Of a stretch of 64,000 nucleotides of DNA, positions 8,332-17,558 are shown one piece after another. Numbering within the stretch: position 1 is the stretch's first letter; the number at the start of each line of letters is the position of its first letter. The notes under the pieces are model-generated. The model saw only the letters and a program-made list of their open reading frames with translations, made no database searches and was not told the origin of the DNA. The position numbers were made by a program, and so were the translations under genes. The DNA is from CAVVZJ01 sp963752755 (GTDB lineage Bacteria > Planctomycetota > Planctomycetia > Isosphaerales > Isosphaeraceae): NCBI GenBank assembly GCA_963752755.1, contig CAVVZJ010000011.1:248001-312000 (forward strand), written 5' to 3'.

Positions 8332-9549
8332 TCATCCTCCTCCACCGCCGCCGTCGTCGACATGGTTGCCCTTCGCCCTCCTCGCCGCCTCCGCCATGAA
8401 CTTCGGGTCCTGCTGCACCTTGGCGTAGACCCGGCTCACCATGCTCGCATCGGCGTGCCCGAGGAGGTGCGCGACGGTGACCGTGTCGACGCCGTTCTTC
8501 AAGGCCTCGGTCGCGTAGCCCTTTCGGAACGCCCCCAGGTGGTACTTCGTCCCGTGCTCGCGAGCGAGGGCCTCCTCGCCCTTCCGTGCCTTCTGCACGG
8601 ATGCTGCGTGCTTCGCCCGCGCCCGATCGAGCTGCTCGGGCGGGATGTCGCCCGCCTTGAAGCGTCCGGGTACGTCGACCTCGATCCCGAGCTCCTTCAT
8701 CGCCCGCCGCCCGAGCGCGAGCTGCAGCCGGCAGAACGCGCAGTTGATCGCGTCCTTCGTCCAGGCGTTCCCCTCCGAGTTACGCAGCAGGGTCCCGGTC
8801 GGCGACTCGCGGACGAGACGCGAGACGATCTCGCGCGAGCGGTCGGTGAGATAAATGACCCGGTGGTGCTTCTTGCCCTTGGCCTTGCTCGGCGGGAGCA
8901 CGATGCGGCCCGTCGGGAGATCCACGAACCGAGCTTCGAGGAGCCTGAGCTCCTGCACCCGCCCGCCGGTCTCCCACGCCATCTCGATTAAGTCCCGAAA
9001 CCTCGGCTCCTCAACGGTCTCGAGGACCCGGGCGTACTCCTCGGGCGAGACCGCCATCTCGCAGGCCTCCCTGGCCGGCTTCTTGATCCGGGCCAGGGGG
9101 TTCCGCTCGATCAGCTCCTCGTCGGCCGCCCAGTTGAGCGCGCGCTTCACCGAGCCGATAAAGTCGTGCTTCGTGTTGTTGCCCCAATTCGGAAAATCCG
9201 CGAGGGCGTTCGTCACATGGTAGGGCTTCAAGTCCGCGACCGTGAGCTCCCGCGGGATTCGTTTTGCGAACCGCCGGATGTTCTCGCGGTAGAACTCGTA
9301 GGTGCGCCGCGCATTGGTCCGCTCGCACCAGTCGAGGAACTGGTCGAGCACCTCGACGACCAGCGGCGAGCGCAACGACGAAACCGCGGGAGGGGAGGGG
9401 TTACCCTCCGGCCCGCGGCCCATCAACTCGTGGTAGAGGCGGAACGCCTCGTCCCGGTCGGGCGAGAGCCGGATCTGCTTCTTACCGACCTGGACATACC
9501 AGCAGGAGGTGAACTCCCGCCAGAACGGCTGCGGATAGCGGCGCGGCAC
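8332..9549 (-). CDS. Tyrosine recombinase/integrase adjacent to tRNA-Pro
   Basis: A 405-aa phage-type integrase starting at a GTG (9549). The SAM-like core-binding domain lies around residues 60-150 (VLDQFLDWCERTNARRTYEF). The catalytic domain includes the first Arg in ETGGRVQELRLLEA, Lys in PPSKAKGKKHH, HLGAFRKGYATEAL (H-x4-R), HLLGHADASMVSRVY with the second His and the nucleophile Tyr. The C-terminus ends in a Gly run. Its 5' end is 90 bp from the 3' end of tRNA-Pro, the classic int-att arrangement, so the tRNA is probably its integration site. Confidence 0.9.
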   Translation of the reverse strand: MPRRYPQPFWREFTSCWYVQVGKKQIRLSPDRDEAFRLYHELMGRGPEGNPSPPAVSSLRSPLVVEVLDQFLDWCERTNARRTYEFYRENIRRFAKRIPRELTVADLKPYHVTNALADFPNWGNNTKHDFIGSVKRALNWAADEELIERNPLARIKKPAREACEMAVSPEEYARVLETVEEPRFRDLIEMAWETGGRVQELRLLEARFVDLPTGRIVLPPSKAKGKKHHRVIYLTDRSREIVSRLVRESPTGTLLRNSEGNAWTKDAINCAFCRLQLALGRRAMKELGIEVDVPGRFKAGDIPPEQLDRARAKHAASVQKARKGEEALAREHGTKYHLGAFRKGYATEALKNGVDTVTVAHLLGHADASMVSRVYAKVQQDPKFMAEAARRAKGNHVDDGGGGGG

Positions 9550-9635
9550 GATACACCCCCGTAACTCTGCAGCGGATCTCTGCAGGAGCCCGAACCGGTG
9601 TATCGTACGTTCGCCGCAAGTCCTTTGCTACCTTC

Positions 9636-9712
<77 letters not shown>

Positions 9713-9732
9713 TAGAAACACGGATGAGTTTT

Positions 9733-9760
9733 ATAATAACCGCCGACCATAGTTTGTCAA
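9733..9760 (-). promoter_or_regulatory. Sigma-70-like promoter of tRNA-Pro
   Basis: On the minus strand, a perfect -35 TTGACA (9755-9760) and a -10 TATTAT (9733-9738) are separated by 16 bp and sit about 20 bp upstream of the tRNA 5' end. Confidence 0.7.
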
Positions 9761-9811
9761 CTACTATAGCCTCCGAGCCAGGGCCGAGGGTGCGGTCAGG
9801 GAATCTGGTCG

Positions 9812-9881
9812 CTATCCAGCCGACTTCTTCCAGTAGGCCTCGAACTGGTCGGCGTAGGGCAGGCAGCACAGGGCGGCCATT
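9812..9881 (-). pseudogene. ISKra4-type transposase, 3' end, separated from its 5' part
   Basis: On the minus strand, the codons directly after IS3 copy 2 read MAALCCLPYADQFEAYWKKS then AG and a stop at 9812-9814. This is the C-terminus expected after WKVRWLERM, which ends at the left side of IS3 copy 1. Both fragments meet at the same ATGG tetranucleotide, so they come from one gene that was interrupted by the IS and then separated by inversion. Confidence 0.7.
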
Positions 9882-9952
9882 TGTTTTGCTTCAGACGGAA
9901 ATGGAGTAACGCCGCGCTCGGATAAGCTACACTTTCGAGCGGAGGCTACCCC

Positions 9953-10264
9953 ATGTCCAAGAAGACGCGGAAACGGTTCACCCCCCAGGAGAAGCTCGCG
10001 ATCCTCCGGCTCCACCTCCTGGAGCCGACCCCGGTCTCGGACCTCTGCGACCGGCACGGCGTCCACCCCACCATGTTCTACCGCTGGCAGAAGGAGTTCT
10101 TCGAGAACGGGGCCGCCGTCTTCGAACGCCGTTCCAAGCCCGCAGCCGACCTCAAGGAGCGACGGATCGCCTTCCTGGAGGAGAAGCTCCGGCGCAAGAA
10201 CGAGGTCCTCGCCGAACTCATGGAGGAACATATTCAGCTAAAAAAAGAGCTTGGGGAACTCTGA
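9953..10264 (+). CDS. IS3-family transposase OrfA (copy 2)
   Basis: Identical 103-aa OrfA to that of copy 1: N-terminal helix-turn-helix and C-terminal leucine-rich helix, ending just after the poly-A slippery site used for frameshifting into orfB. Confidence 0.92.
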   Translation: MSKKTRKRFTPQEKLAILRLHLLEPTPVSDLCDRHGVHPTMFYRWQKEFFENGAAVFERRSKPAADLKERRIAFLEEKLRRKNEVLAELMEEHIQLKKELGEL

Positions 10265-11246
10265 AGGGAGCCTGGGTTCCCCAGGCCACACGCGATCAGG
10301 TCGTCGCGTTCCTCGAACGCTGGGCGACTCGGACGGGATGGCCCCTGACGCGGCTCGTCCGCTGGCTCGGCGTCGGTCTCAGCACGTTCTTCTCGTGGAA
10401 GGCCCGCCTCGGGACCGCCCATCGGCACAATGCTCGGCTTCCACGCGATGGGTGGCTGGAGACCTGGGAGAAGCAGGCCATCCTCGACTTCCACGCCCGC
10501 TATCCCCTGGAGGGGTATGACGACTGACCTACATGATGCTCGATGCGGACATCGTGGCGGTCAGCCCGTCCAGCGTTTACCGGGTCCTCAAAGTCGCCGG
10601 CCGCCTCGCTCCGCGGGGCGGCCGACCCTCGAAGAAGGGTCAAGGGTTCGAGCAGCCCCGGCACCCCCACGAGCACTGGCATGTCGATGTCTCGTACATC
10701 AACGTCGCCGGGACGTTCTTCTACCTCTGCAGCCTGCTCGACGGCTGCAGCCGGTTCATCGTGCACTGGGAGATCCGCGAGTCGATGACCGAACCGGACG
10801 TCGAGACGATCATCCAGCGGGCCCGCGAGCGGTATCCCGAGGCGCGCCCCCGGATCATCTCGGACAACGGCCCCCAGTTCATCGCCCGCGACTTCAAGGA
10901 GTTCATCCGGATTTGCGGGATGACTCCTGTGAGGACATCCCCGTATTACCCACAGAGCAATGGGAAGATCGAGCGGTGGCACAAGACACTCAAGGGCGAG
11001 TGCATCCGGGTCAGGACGCCGTTGAGCCTGGAGGACGCGCGGCGGATCGTGGCGGAGTATGGGACGCACGACAACGAGGTCCGCTTGCACAGCGCGATTG
11101 GTTACATCACGCCGAAGGACCGGTTGGAGGGCCGCCAGGAGGCGATCTTCGCTGGTCGCCAGCGGAAGTTGGCGGCGGCTCGGGCCCGGCGTCGGAGCGT
11201 CGGTTCTGCGAAGAGCGCCGACTCGTCGATTGCCACCGGGTTGTGA
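10242..11246 (+). pseudogene. IS3-family transposase OrfB (copy 2), 1-bp frameshift
   Basis: Same protein as copy 1, but one C is missing between 10518 and 10519. RYPLEGYRRLTY becomes RYPLEGYDD followed by a stop. The DDE core downstream (HWHVDVSYINVAG, SDNGPQF, NGKIERWH) is untouched, and an internal ATG at 10533 would give only the catalytic part. The copy is inactive unless the gap is a sequence error. Confidence 0.8.
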
Positions 11247-11546
11247 TCTGGGCGACAGTTCGGATGGCCCAGGCGGAGGATTGGGCAACGCGGGGACGCG
11301 ACCCGAGCGCCGACCTGGGGGCCGAGACCGGAAGGGGGGGCAGGATGCCCCCCTGCATCGGCTCCGGGATTGGCACGAATGCGATAAATCCAACCAAATT
11401 TCTTGATCTTGGTGGCTAGCTTACGGCGCGAACCCGTTTCTCCATTTCACGCTGAACCAACACACAAGAATAGAGCAGGTCATCGCGATTAAGCCCCCGG
11501 TTGGCTCCCAGCATCACCAGTGATGCGCCAACTCGGAGCTTGTCGC

Positions 11547-12707
11547 ATGGCTTCTCGTCGCATTCCCTCCTACCGCTGCTACAAGCCGAAGAACCTCGGC
11601 CTGGTCGTCATCAACGGCAGGCAGCATTACCTCGGACCCCACGGCTCCCCGGAATCCCTGGCCGAATACCACCGGCTCATCCAGGAGTACCTGGCGGGGG
11701 TACCCACGCCCACGTCCGGCATCGCCCCCGCGCCCGAGATGACGATCAACGAACTGATCGTCGCCTACTGGGAGCGGCACGTCACGACGTATTACGTCAA
11801 GAACGGCCGGCCGACCAGCGAGCAGGACAACGTCCGGCAGGCCCTCCGCTTCTTGCGGCGCCTCTACGGGCACACGCCGGCCCTGGGCTTCGGGCCGTCG
11901 GGCCTGAAGGCCGTCGGGCAGGCGATGATCGACGCCGGCCGCTGCCGCGCCCTGATCAACAAGGACATCTGCCGGATCAGGGGCCTGTTCCGCTGGGCCG
12001 TCGAGAACGAGATGGTGCCCGTCGCGGTCCTGGAGGCGTTGAAGGCCGTGGCGGGCCTCCGGCAGGGACGATCTGCGGCCAAGGAAGCCGAGCCGATCGG
12101 TCCGGTCCCCGTCGAGACCGTCGAGGCAACGCTGCCCTACCTCTCGCCCCAGGTCGCCGCGATGGTGCGGCTCCAACTCCTTACCGGGGCAAGGCCCGGC
12201 GAAGTGACCTGCCTGAGGCCGGACGACATCGACCGAAGGGGTGGCGAAGTCTGGGTTTACCGACCCCGAGAACCCAAGACCGAGCACTTCGACCGCGAGC
12301 GCGTGATCTTCCTCGGCCCGCGAGCCCAGGAAGTGCTCCGCCCGTGGTTGGATCGCCCCGGTGAATCCTTCTGCTTCAGTCCTGCGGAGGTCGTGGCGTC
12401 GAAGGAGACCTCGAAGGCCCGAAGTCGTGGGGCGAGGTCGGTGCGGAAAGCCGCCCCGAAACGTCGCCCCGGTCCCCGCTACACGAAGGATGCGTACCGG
12501 GTGGCGGTCCGGCGGGCATGCCGTAAGGCCGGGGTGACGACGTGGAGCCCCGTCCAACTCCGACATACCGCCGCCACCCTGATCCGGGCGAAGTACGGCC
12601 TGGAAGCCGCACAGACGGTGTTGGGCCATTCCAAGGCCGACGTGACCGAGATTTACGCCGAGCGGGATCGGGCCAGGGCACTCGCGGTCATGACCGAGAT
12701 CGGCTGA
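11547..12707 (+). CDS. Tyrosine recombinase/integrase (second)
   Basis: A 386-aa site-specific recombinase, unrelated at motif level to the first integrase in the window. An N-terminal arm-binding-like segment (YKPKNLGLVVINGRQHYLGP) is followed by a core-binding domain around residues 60-170. The catalytic domain has LLTGARPGEVTCLRPDDID (first Arg), VQLRHTAATLIRAKYG (R-x-x-x pattern with HxxR-like RHT), VLGHSKADVTEIYAE (His and Tyr). ATG at 11547 has GGAG 8 nt upstream; a GTG at 11520 is an alternative. It is the first gene right of IS3 copy 2 and probably belongs to the element carrying the replication-like genes at 16.4-21.5 kb. Confidence 0.9.
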   Translation: MASRRIPSYRCYKPKNLGLVVINGRQHYLGPHGSPESLAEYHRLIQEYLAGVPTPTSGIAPAPEMTINELIVAYWERHVTTYYVKNGRPTSEQDNVRQALRFLRRLYGHTPALGFGPSGLKAVGQAMIDAGRCRALINKDICRIRGLFRWAVENEMVPVAVLEALKAVAGLRQGRSAAKEAEPIGPVPVETVEATLPYLSPQVAAMVRLQLLTGARPGEVTCLRPDDIDRRGGEVWVYRPREPKTEHFDRERVIFLGPRAQEVLRPWLDRPGESFCFSPAEVVASKETSKARSRGARSVRKAAPKRRPGPRYTKDAYRVAVRRACRKAGVTTWSPVQLRHTAATLIRAKYGLEAAQTVLGHSKADVTEIYAERDRARALAVMTEIG

Positions 12708-13133
12708 TTGTCCGTTGACTCCAGGCAAGATGGGCAATCGGGCGACCGGCAGACCGGGGAATCTCTTCCTCGGCTCGATCTCCGAGGAATTGTTCCACCG
12801 ACCCCTACGGTCGCCCGACAACACGGGGGAACCCCCATGTCGCGCGAACGATCGCATCAAGGTTCTGGCGAAGAGTCAAGCCAAGGTCAGGGGAACGGCG
12901 GGGGCGAGGAGCACGTCGATACCCGCCAGGGCCAGGATGTCCATTCCGAGAGGGCCATGCAACCGGAGGGGCGAGAAGAGAACGAAGGGTCGGTTGATGG
13001 AGGGCCAGGTGCGGCCGAGGATCAGGCTGAACGGCCGCTCGACGATCCTGAGAGGCAGCTTAGAGAGATCGTAAAGCCTCAGCCGAATCCAGTTGATCTT
13101 GCCCTCGGCTGACCGCGTCGTTTTCCTGGAGGC
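12708..13133. other. Gap between integrase and IS66 gene
   Basis: About 425 bp. Overlapping open frames exist on both strands, but none has recognisable domains or a convincing start. It may contain the left end of the IS66 element. Nothing further is supported. Confidence 0.35.
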
Positions 13134-13588
13134 ATGGCACGGACGGACACGGACACGCTCGATTCGGCGGCCTTGCAGGCCCTGCTCGGGCCGCAGTTGA
13201 CGGCCGAGCAAGCCGAACTGATCTACCAACAGGGTCAGGAGGCCGTCGTCTTCGCGCTGCTGAGCCTGGCGAAGCGACTGGCTGAGAAGCCCTCCACCAG
13301 TCCGACCGCGCACGATCCCTCGGCGCCCTCGGGGCAGACGCCACCGTACGCCAAGCCGACGAGCAAGGGGCGATCCAGGGGGAAAGGGGCCAAGCCCGGG
13401 CATCCCGGCCATCGGCGCCCCGCGCCGCCGAACATCGACCGTCGCGAGGAGCATACGCTCACGACCTGCCCACAATGTCACGGGCCGGTGCGGCCCTGTC
13501 GCGGCGTGCGCACGCGGGTCATCGAGGACATCCCCGCCGACATCACCCCGGTGGTCACCGAGCACACCATCCACCGGTACTGGTGCCC

Positions 13589-15108
13589 AATAGTGTCCGG
13601 GATTCCTGTTTCGGAGGGGGTCCCCTTGTTGGGTCATCCGCAAGCACGACGAATTGAAGGGGCTGGTGGTCGTCTCCTGTCGTTTCGTGGGCGAGCGCGG
13701 CGCATGCAGCGGCGCGACCTCGGCCGCAGAGCGCGGACTGGCCTGGATCGCTCACTTCGGTCTTTCGGTACGCTTCCGCGCGACACGATCACGCTGCATC
13801 TTGCACTGTCGTTCCCGTTCCCGAAGGATCGGCATGACCTCCTCCAGCGTCGCCGATCCGTTCGCCACCATCCCCATCATGAGGAACAGATATTTGCTGG
13901 GACGATGGCCCATGTGAAGATACATCAGCGTCACGCCGATCACGGTCACGTAGAAGTTCAGCAGCACACCCTCGCGGTTGTGGCTGATCAGGTGGTCGAA
14001 CCGGGCGTACGACTTCAACCAGCGGAAGAACAGCTCGATCTGCCAGCGATGCCGGTACAAGAGCCCGATGATCGACGCGTCGAGGTCGAGCAACGTCGTC
14101 AGCAGATAGACCGGATTCTCAGGGTCGTCCGCGGGGATGATCACCACCGCGCGCAGGACCAGATCCGGCGGTCTGCGATGGTCCGAGCCCACCAGGCGCA
14201 CCAGGCGATCGCTCGTGACGCCCGCGCCCGGGCTTCTGGAGTGAGTTCGCGCGTTTCGGCGGTTTCGAGTTTCGGGCAGCGCGGCCCCGGCTCGCGGATT
14301 CGCATCACGAAATCGGCCGTCTTGGGGGCATGCGCCGCGATCAGATCGAAGCTGAAGATGCCCCGATCGTAGAGATGAATGGCCCCGGCCGTGATCGTAT
14401 CTTGAGCGGTCTTCGCCGCGCCCTCGCGGTCATTGGGGATGACCAGCAGTTCCGGCAGCCAGGTCTCGACGTCGAGATGAAAGTCGAGTCGTGCGCCGGT
14501 TTTACTCCCTCGACGGCGGATCGCCCAAACGACAGCGGCGGCCGCTTTGAGGAAGGTGCCGTCGACGGCCAGGACCCGGCGGTGCAGCGCGACCAGCGGC
14601 TCGGCGGCCTGGGCCGGCCCCGGTCTCAGCACTTCACGCCGGAGATGATCGAGGATCGGCTGCAGGAGGGTGGGGTCGGCCAGCTTGTTGAAGTCGGAGA
14701 AGGTGCTCTTACAGAGCTTTCTGATGGTGAGATGTCGCTGGGCCTGCCGGGTCTGGCTGAAGTCCTCGATGGTCCGCAAGGTCCTCAGCGCGGGGTTGAA
14801 GAAGGCCAAGAGGTAGGCGACAAAGACGTCATCCAGGAAGAGTTCTCGGTTGCCGTGAGGTGTCTCTGGGCGAAGCCCTTCGATGAGCCGTTCCAAAGAG
14901 CGGATATGTTTGGTTCCGACAACCTGTTCGGGCCAGATCGGCAAGTCGCGCAGCCGCGCCTCCTCCGACCCCATGTGTTCGGGTCGTTGAGACGGTGGCA
15001 CCCCTCTCGGAGATCGCTTCTTCGCCGCCATGAAGAGACAGCTTGGCCAAACCTCTCAAAAAAGCGCAAGTGAAGATTCTGTGAAGACGGATTCCCGGTC
15101 ACTATTGC
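13589..15108 (-). mobile_element. IS4-type insertion sequence inside the IS66 gene
   Basis: A 1520-bp element. Its ends read AATAGTGTCCGGGATTCC on the left and, reverse-complemented, AATAGTGACCGGGAATCC on the right, i.e. 18-19-bp inverted repeats with two mismatches. It is flanked by perfect 9-bp direct repeats CTGGTGCCC (13580-13588 and 15109-15117). That duplication length fits the IS4 superfamily. It carries one transposase gene on the minus strand. Confidence 0.88.
13752..15031 (-). pseudogene. IS4-family transposase, one frameshift
   Basis: The N-terminal part (15031 to about 14200) carries the first catalytic Asp in RRVLAVDGTFLKAAAAV and a second acidic region around IHLYDRGIFSFDLIAA. 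The C-terminal part, in another frame (about 14200-13752), carries YRHRWQIELFFRWLKS, the YREK signature (Y-x2-R-x3-E-x6-K) of IS4. The single frameshift lies near 14195-14215. It ends within 165 bp of the left terminal repeat. Confidence 0.87.
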
Positions 15109-16111
15109 CTGGTGCCCGCAGTGCCGCGATACCGTCGAGCCGGTGGTCACCGATGCCTTGCCGGGCTCGTCCATCGGGCTGCGGGTGGTGGCGCTGTCGG
15201 CCTGGCTGCACTACCTGCTGGGCGTCACGCTGTCGCAGATCGTCGACGTCTTCAACTTCCACCTGCACTTCAAGCTCTCCTCCGGCGGCCTGGTGCAGAT
15301 GTGGCGACGACTCCGCGAGATCCTCCGGGCCTGGGACCTGGAGATCCAGTCCCAGGCGCTGGACAGCGCGGTGCTGCACGCGGACGAGACCGGCTGGCGG
15401 GTCGACGGCCGGTCGCACTGGCTGTGGTGTTTCACCACCGGGGACCTGACCTACTACATGATCGATCGCAGTCGCGGCTCGCCGGCGCTGAAGCGATTCT
15501 TCAAGAAGGGGTTCGCCGGGGTCCTGGTGACCGACTTCTGGTCGGCCTACAACGCGGTCGTCTGGCGCGGAAGCAGAAGTGCCTGCCCCATCTGCTGCGC
15601 GACCTGAAGCGGACCCAGCACTATCACAAGCCCGAGGGGGACTGGCCAGCGTTCCGGAAGCCGTTGAAGCGACTGATCCGGGATGCGCTGCGGCTGAGCA
15701 AGCGGCGACGCGAGTGGCCGGCAGAGCGGTTCGCGTCGCGGCGGCGACGCCTGCAGCAGCGATTGGACGAACTGCTGGCACAGCCGTGGGAGCAACGGCA
15801 CGCGCGACGGCTGGTGAAGCGACTTGAAGCGTCACCGAGTGGAGTTGTTCACGTTCCTGGACCATCCGGAGGTGCCCTCGGACAACAATCACGGCGAGCG
15901 GGAGATCCGCCCGGCGGTCCTGATCCGCAAGAACCGTTACGCCAATGGCAGCGAGGACGGTGCGGAGACGCAGGCGGTCCTCATGAGTGTCTTCCGCACA
16001 CTCAAGCAGCGCGGTCACAACCCCATCTCCGCAGTCCTGGAGGCCGTGCGCATTCACCTGCGAACCGGCCAGCTACCACCTCTGCCAGCGAAATGCTCTG
16101 AACTCGGCTGA

Positions 16112-16451
16112 TCCTTTACGAGAGAACATCAAGCGCCACGTTGGGCCAGGGACAGGCCCTCCCCTCACCGCCGACAAACTGGCGATCGTCCTCAACCCCG
16201 CGCGATCGAAGATCACGCTGGAAGGCGAGACCCACGTCGTCCCTTACAAGCAAGCATTGTTCCTCTATGTGCTGGCATACGCCTGGGGACATTGGGTGCA
16301 GAGCAAGACCTTCCAGGCCGTGGACGAAGTGCACCTGAGCCGGCCTGGGGACCTCCGGAAACAACTGATGAAGCGGATCGACGATCTTGGTCCCTTCCTC
16401 GAACGCGGTAGATGCGGCTACCGCATCGGTATCAAGTTCATGGACTGGTGA
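16112..16451 (+). pseudogene. Orphan C-terminal fragment, winged-helix-like
   Basis: An open frame in phase with no start after the IS66 end reads AIVLNPARSKITLEGETHVV, PYKQALFLYVLAYAWGHWVQ and finally GRCGYRIGIKFMDW, then a stop. The pattern of an opening strand, a helix pair and a terminal hairpin with GYRI resembles an OmpR/PhoB-type winged helix C-terminus. I infer a regulator gene truncated by the IS66 insertion. No 5' part is seen elsewhere in the window. Confidence 0.45.
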
Positions 16452-16466
16452 TCGAGCTTGGTGCCG

Positions 16467-16554
16467 GATCTACGTCCGCGTTCGAGATGATCTACGTCCG
16501 CGTTCGGGGGGATCTACGTCCGCGATCAGTGCGATCTACGTTCGCAGTTCTGCG
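16467..16554 (+). repeat. Four tandem 22-bp iteron-like direct repeats
   Basis: Units start at 16467, 16489, 16511 and 16533 with exact 22-bp periodicity. The shared core is GATCTACGTCCGCG; unit 3 diverges after the core and unit 4 has GATCTACGTTCGCA. Sequence decays immediately after the fourth unit. They lie 160 bp upstream of the DUF1580 gene and about 600 bp upstream of the primase-like gene, where plasmid or phage origin iterons or operator repeats are expected. No spacers, so not a CRISPR. Confidence 0.8.
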
Positions 16555-16715
16555 CACATAGGAACTTGTTGTTTTCTCGGTGACGGCGACGTAGGTTTCC
16601 AGTGCGGCGATTGCTCTGTGGCCCATCGACGAACGATGGAACGCCCAGCACCAAGGCGGTGCGATCGCAACGCAGGCGACATTGGTATTCGGGTCTTGGA
16701 CTTGGGACCAACCCC

Positions 16716-17030
16716 ATGATCGACATCGGCTCCGAGCGTCTCGTCACCCCTTCGGACGCGGCTCGACTCCGTCCTCCCGGCCGATCGGGTCGCCCCACCC
16801 ACGTCAGCACGATTTACCGCTGGATTCGCCGGGGGCATCGCGGCGTCAAGCTGGAAGCCGTCCGCATCGGCGGCTGTCTCTACACTTCGAGCGAGGCGCT
16901 CCAGCGATTCGCCGAGCGATTGACCCTCGACGAGTTTCCCTCTCCCCCTCCGTCTCCCAGGACGACCACGGCCGTCGTCCGCGCCAGAACCGAACGAGCC
17001 GAGCGTGTGCTCGATCGTCTCGGGATCTGA
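16716..17030 (+). CDS. DUF1580-family helix-turn-helix protein
   Basis: A 104-aa protein. The N-terminal half reads GSERLVTPSDAARLRP, then THVSTIYRWIRRGHRGVKLE and AVRIGGCLYTSSEALQRFAE, a MerR/excisionase-like helix-turn-helix in which YRWIRRG is the recognition helix. The family is known mostly from planctomycetes. The C-terminal 35 residues are Pro/Arg-rich. It lies between the 22-bp repeats and the primase-like gene, so a role as excisionase, origin-binding or operator-binding protein is plausible but inferred. Confidence 0.75.
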   Translation: MIDIGSERLVTPSDAARLRPPGRSGRPTHVSTIYRWIRRGHRGVKLEAVRIGGCLYTSSEALQRFAERLTLDEFPSPPPSPRTTTAVVRARTERAERVLDRLGI

Positions 17031-17376
17031 TCCCACTTCCTCCCCAAATCCCTCCCTGTAAACCGGAGCGGCAGGGCGCCGCTTCGGTCGCCGATGGTCT
17101 CGATGCGGCAGCGTCAAGCCGCGTCTACTGAACCCCTTCAACTGGTCGATGACGACCAGGAGGAATTGAATGTCCACAGAAACAATCCAGGTTCTCGACT
17201 GGGCGGAGACGAAGCGGTCGATCCTCGCCCAACTCGACATCGCCGCCGAGTTCCAGGCACTCGGCGTCACGTTCACCGGCTCCGAGGCGAACGCCAAGGG
17301 GTGGCGAACGTGCCGGGCGTTCGGTCGTGAGGACAAGAACCCTTCGGCGGCTGTCAACGTCCGCACCGGCTTTTAG

Positions 17377-17555
17377 TACTACTCCGTTACGATCTCCTGC
17401 CGGATTTGCATTGATGCGTGACATCGGATTCCGCAACTCTCTGACCTCTCTTGATTTGCGTCGGGTTACATGGACGCAATTGCCAAGAATCGATCATTCG
17501 AGCGATGCCGTAAACCATTGTCTTGCAATAAGTTGTACGACGTAACGGAGTAGTA
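17377..17555. mobile_element. 179-bp MITE-like element, copy B
   Basis: Terminal inverted repeats TACTACTCCGTTACG (left) and its complement (right), 15 bp perfect. Same length as copy A, opposite orientation, interior diverged but alignable. The left flank is TTAG and the right flank TTA followed by IS5. With IS5 removed the right flank is TTAC, so the target was TTAC or TTA inside the codons TTT TAC. The first bases of the insert create the TAG stop that truncates the primase gene. Confidence 0.8.
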
Positions 17556-17558
17556 TTA

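Larger units (their letters stand above)
9882..11464 (+). mobile_element. IS3-family insertion sequence, copy 2 (inverted relative to copy 1)
   Basis: A 1583-bp near-identical copy of the element at 4896-6482, in opposite orientation, with the same TG...CA ends and imperfect 25-bp terminal inverted repeats. It has a shorter G run near 11335 and one missing base in orfB. No target duplication is seen around it in its present position. Confidence 0.88.
13134..16111 (+). pseudogene. IS66-family transposase, split by an IS4-type element and frameshifted
   Basis: The N-terminal part (13134-13588) carries the coil and zinc-ribbon typical of IS66 TnpC: RGKGAKPGHPGHRRPAPP, then TCPQCHGPVRPC, up to HRYWCP. 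Reading resumes at 15118 with QCRDTVEPVVTDALPG. The catalytic domain follows: VLHADETGWRVDG (D), VLVTDFWSAYNAV (D) and SDNNHGEREIRPAVLIRKNR (E). Frameshifts near 15585 and 15820 break the second half. The gene ends at 16111. Joining the two parts across the 9-bp duplication restores YWCPQC exactly. Confidence 0.88.

Noticed and set aside
11514..12860. 448-codon minus-strand frame opposite the second integrase
   Set aside because: No motif; the plus frame carries the recombinase R, H and Y residues.
12837..13112. Small gene MSRERSHQG... before the IS66 gene
   Set aside because: Gly/Glu/Arg-rich composition without family signal and with competing frames on both strands; not enough support.
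16467..16554. CRISPR array
   Set aside because: Repeats are directly adjacent with no spacers, and no cas genes are present.
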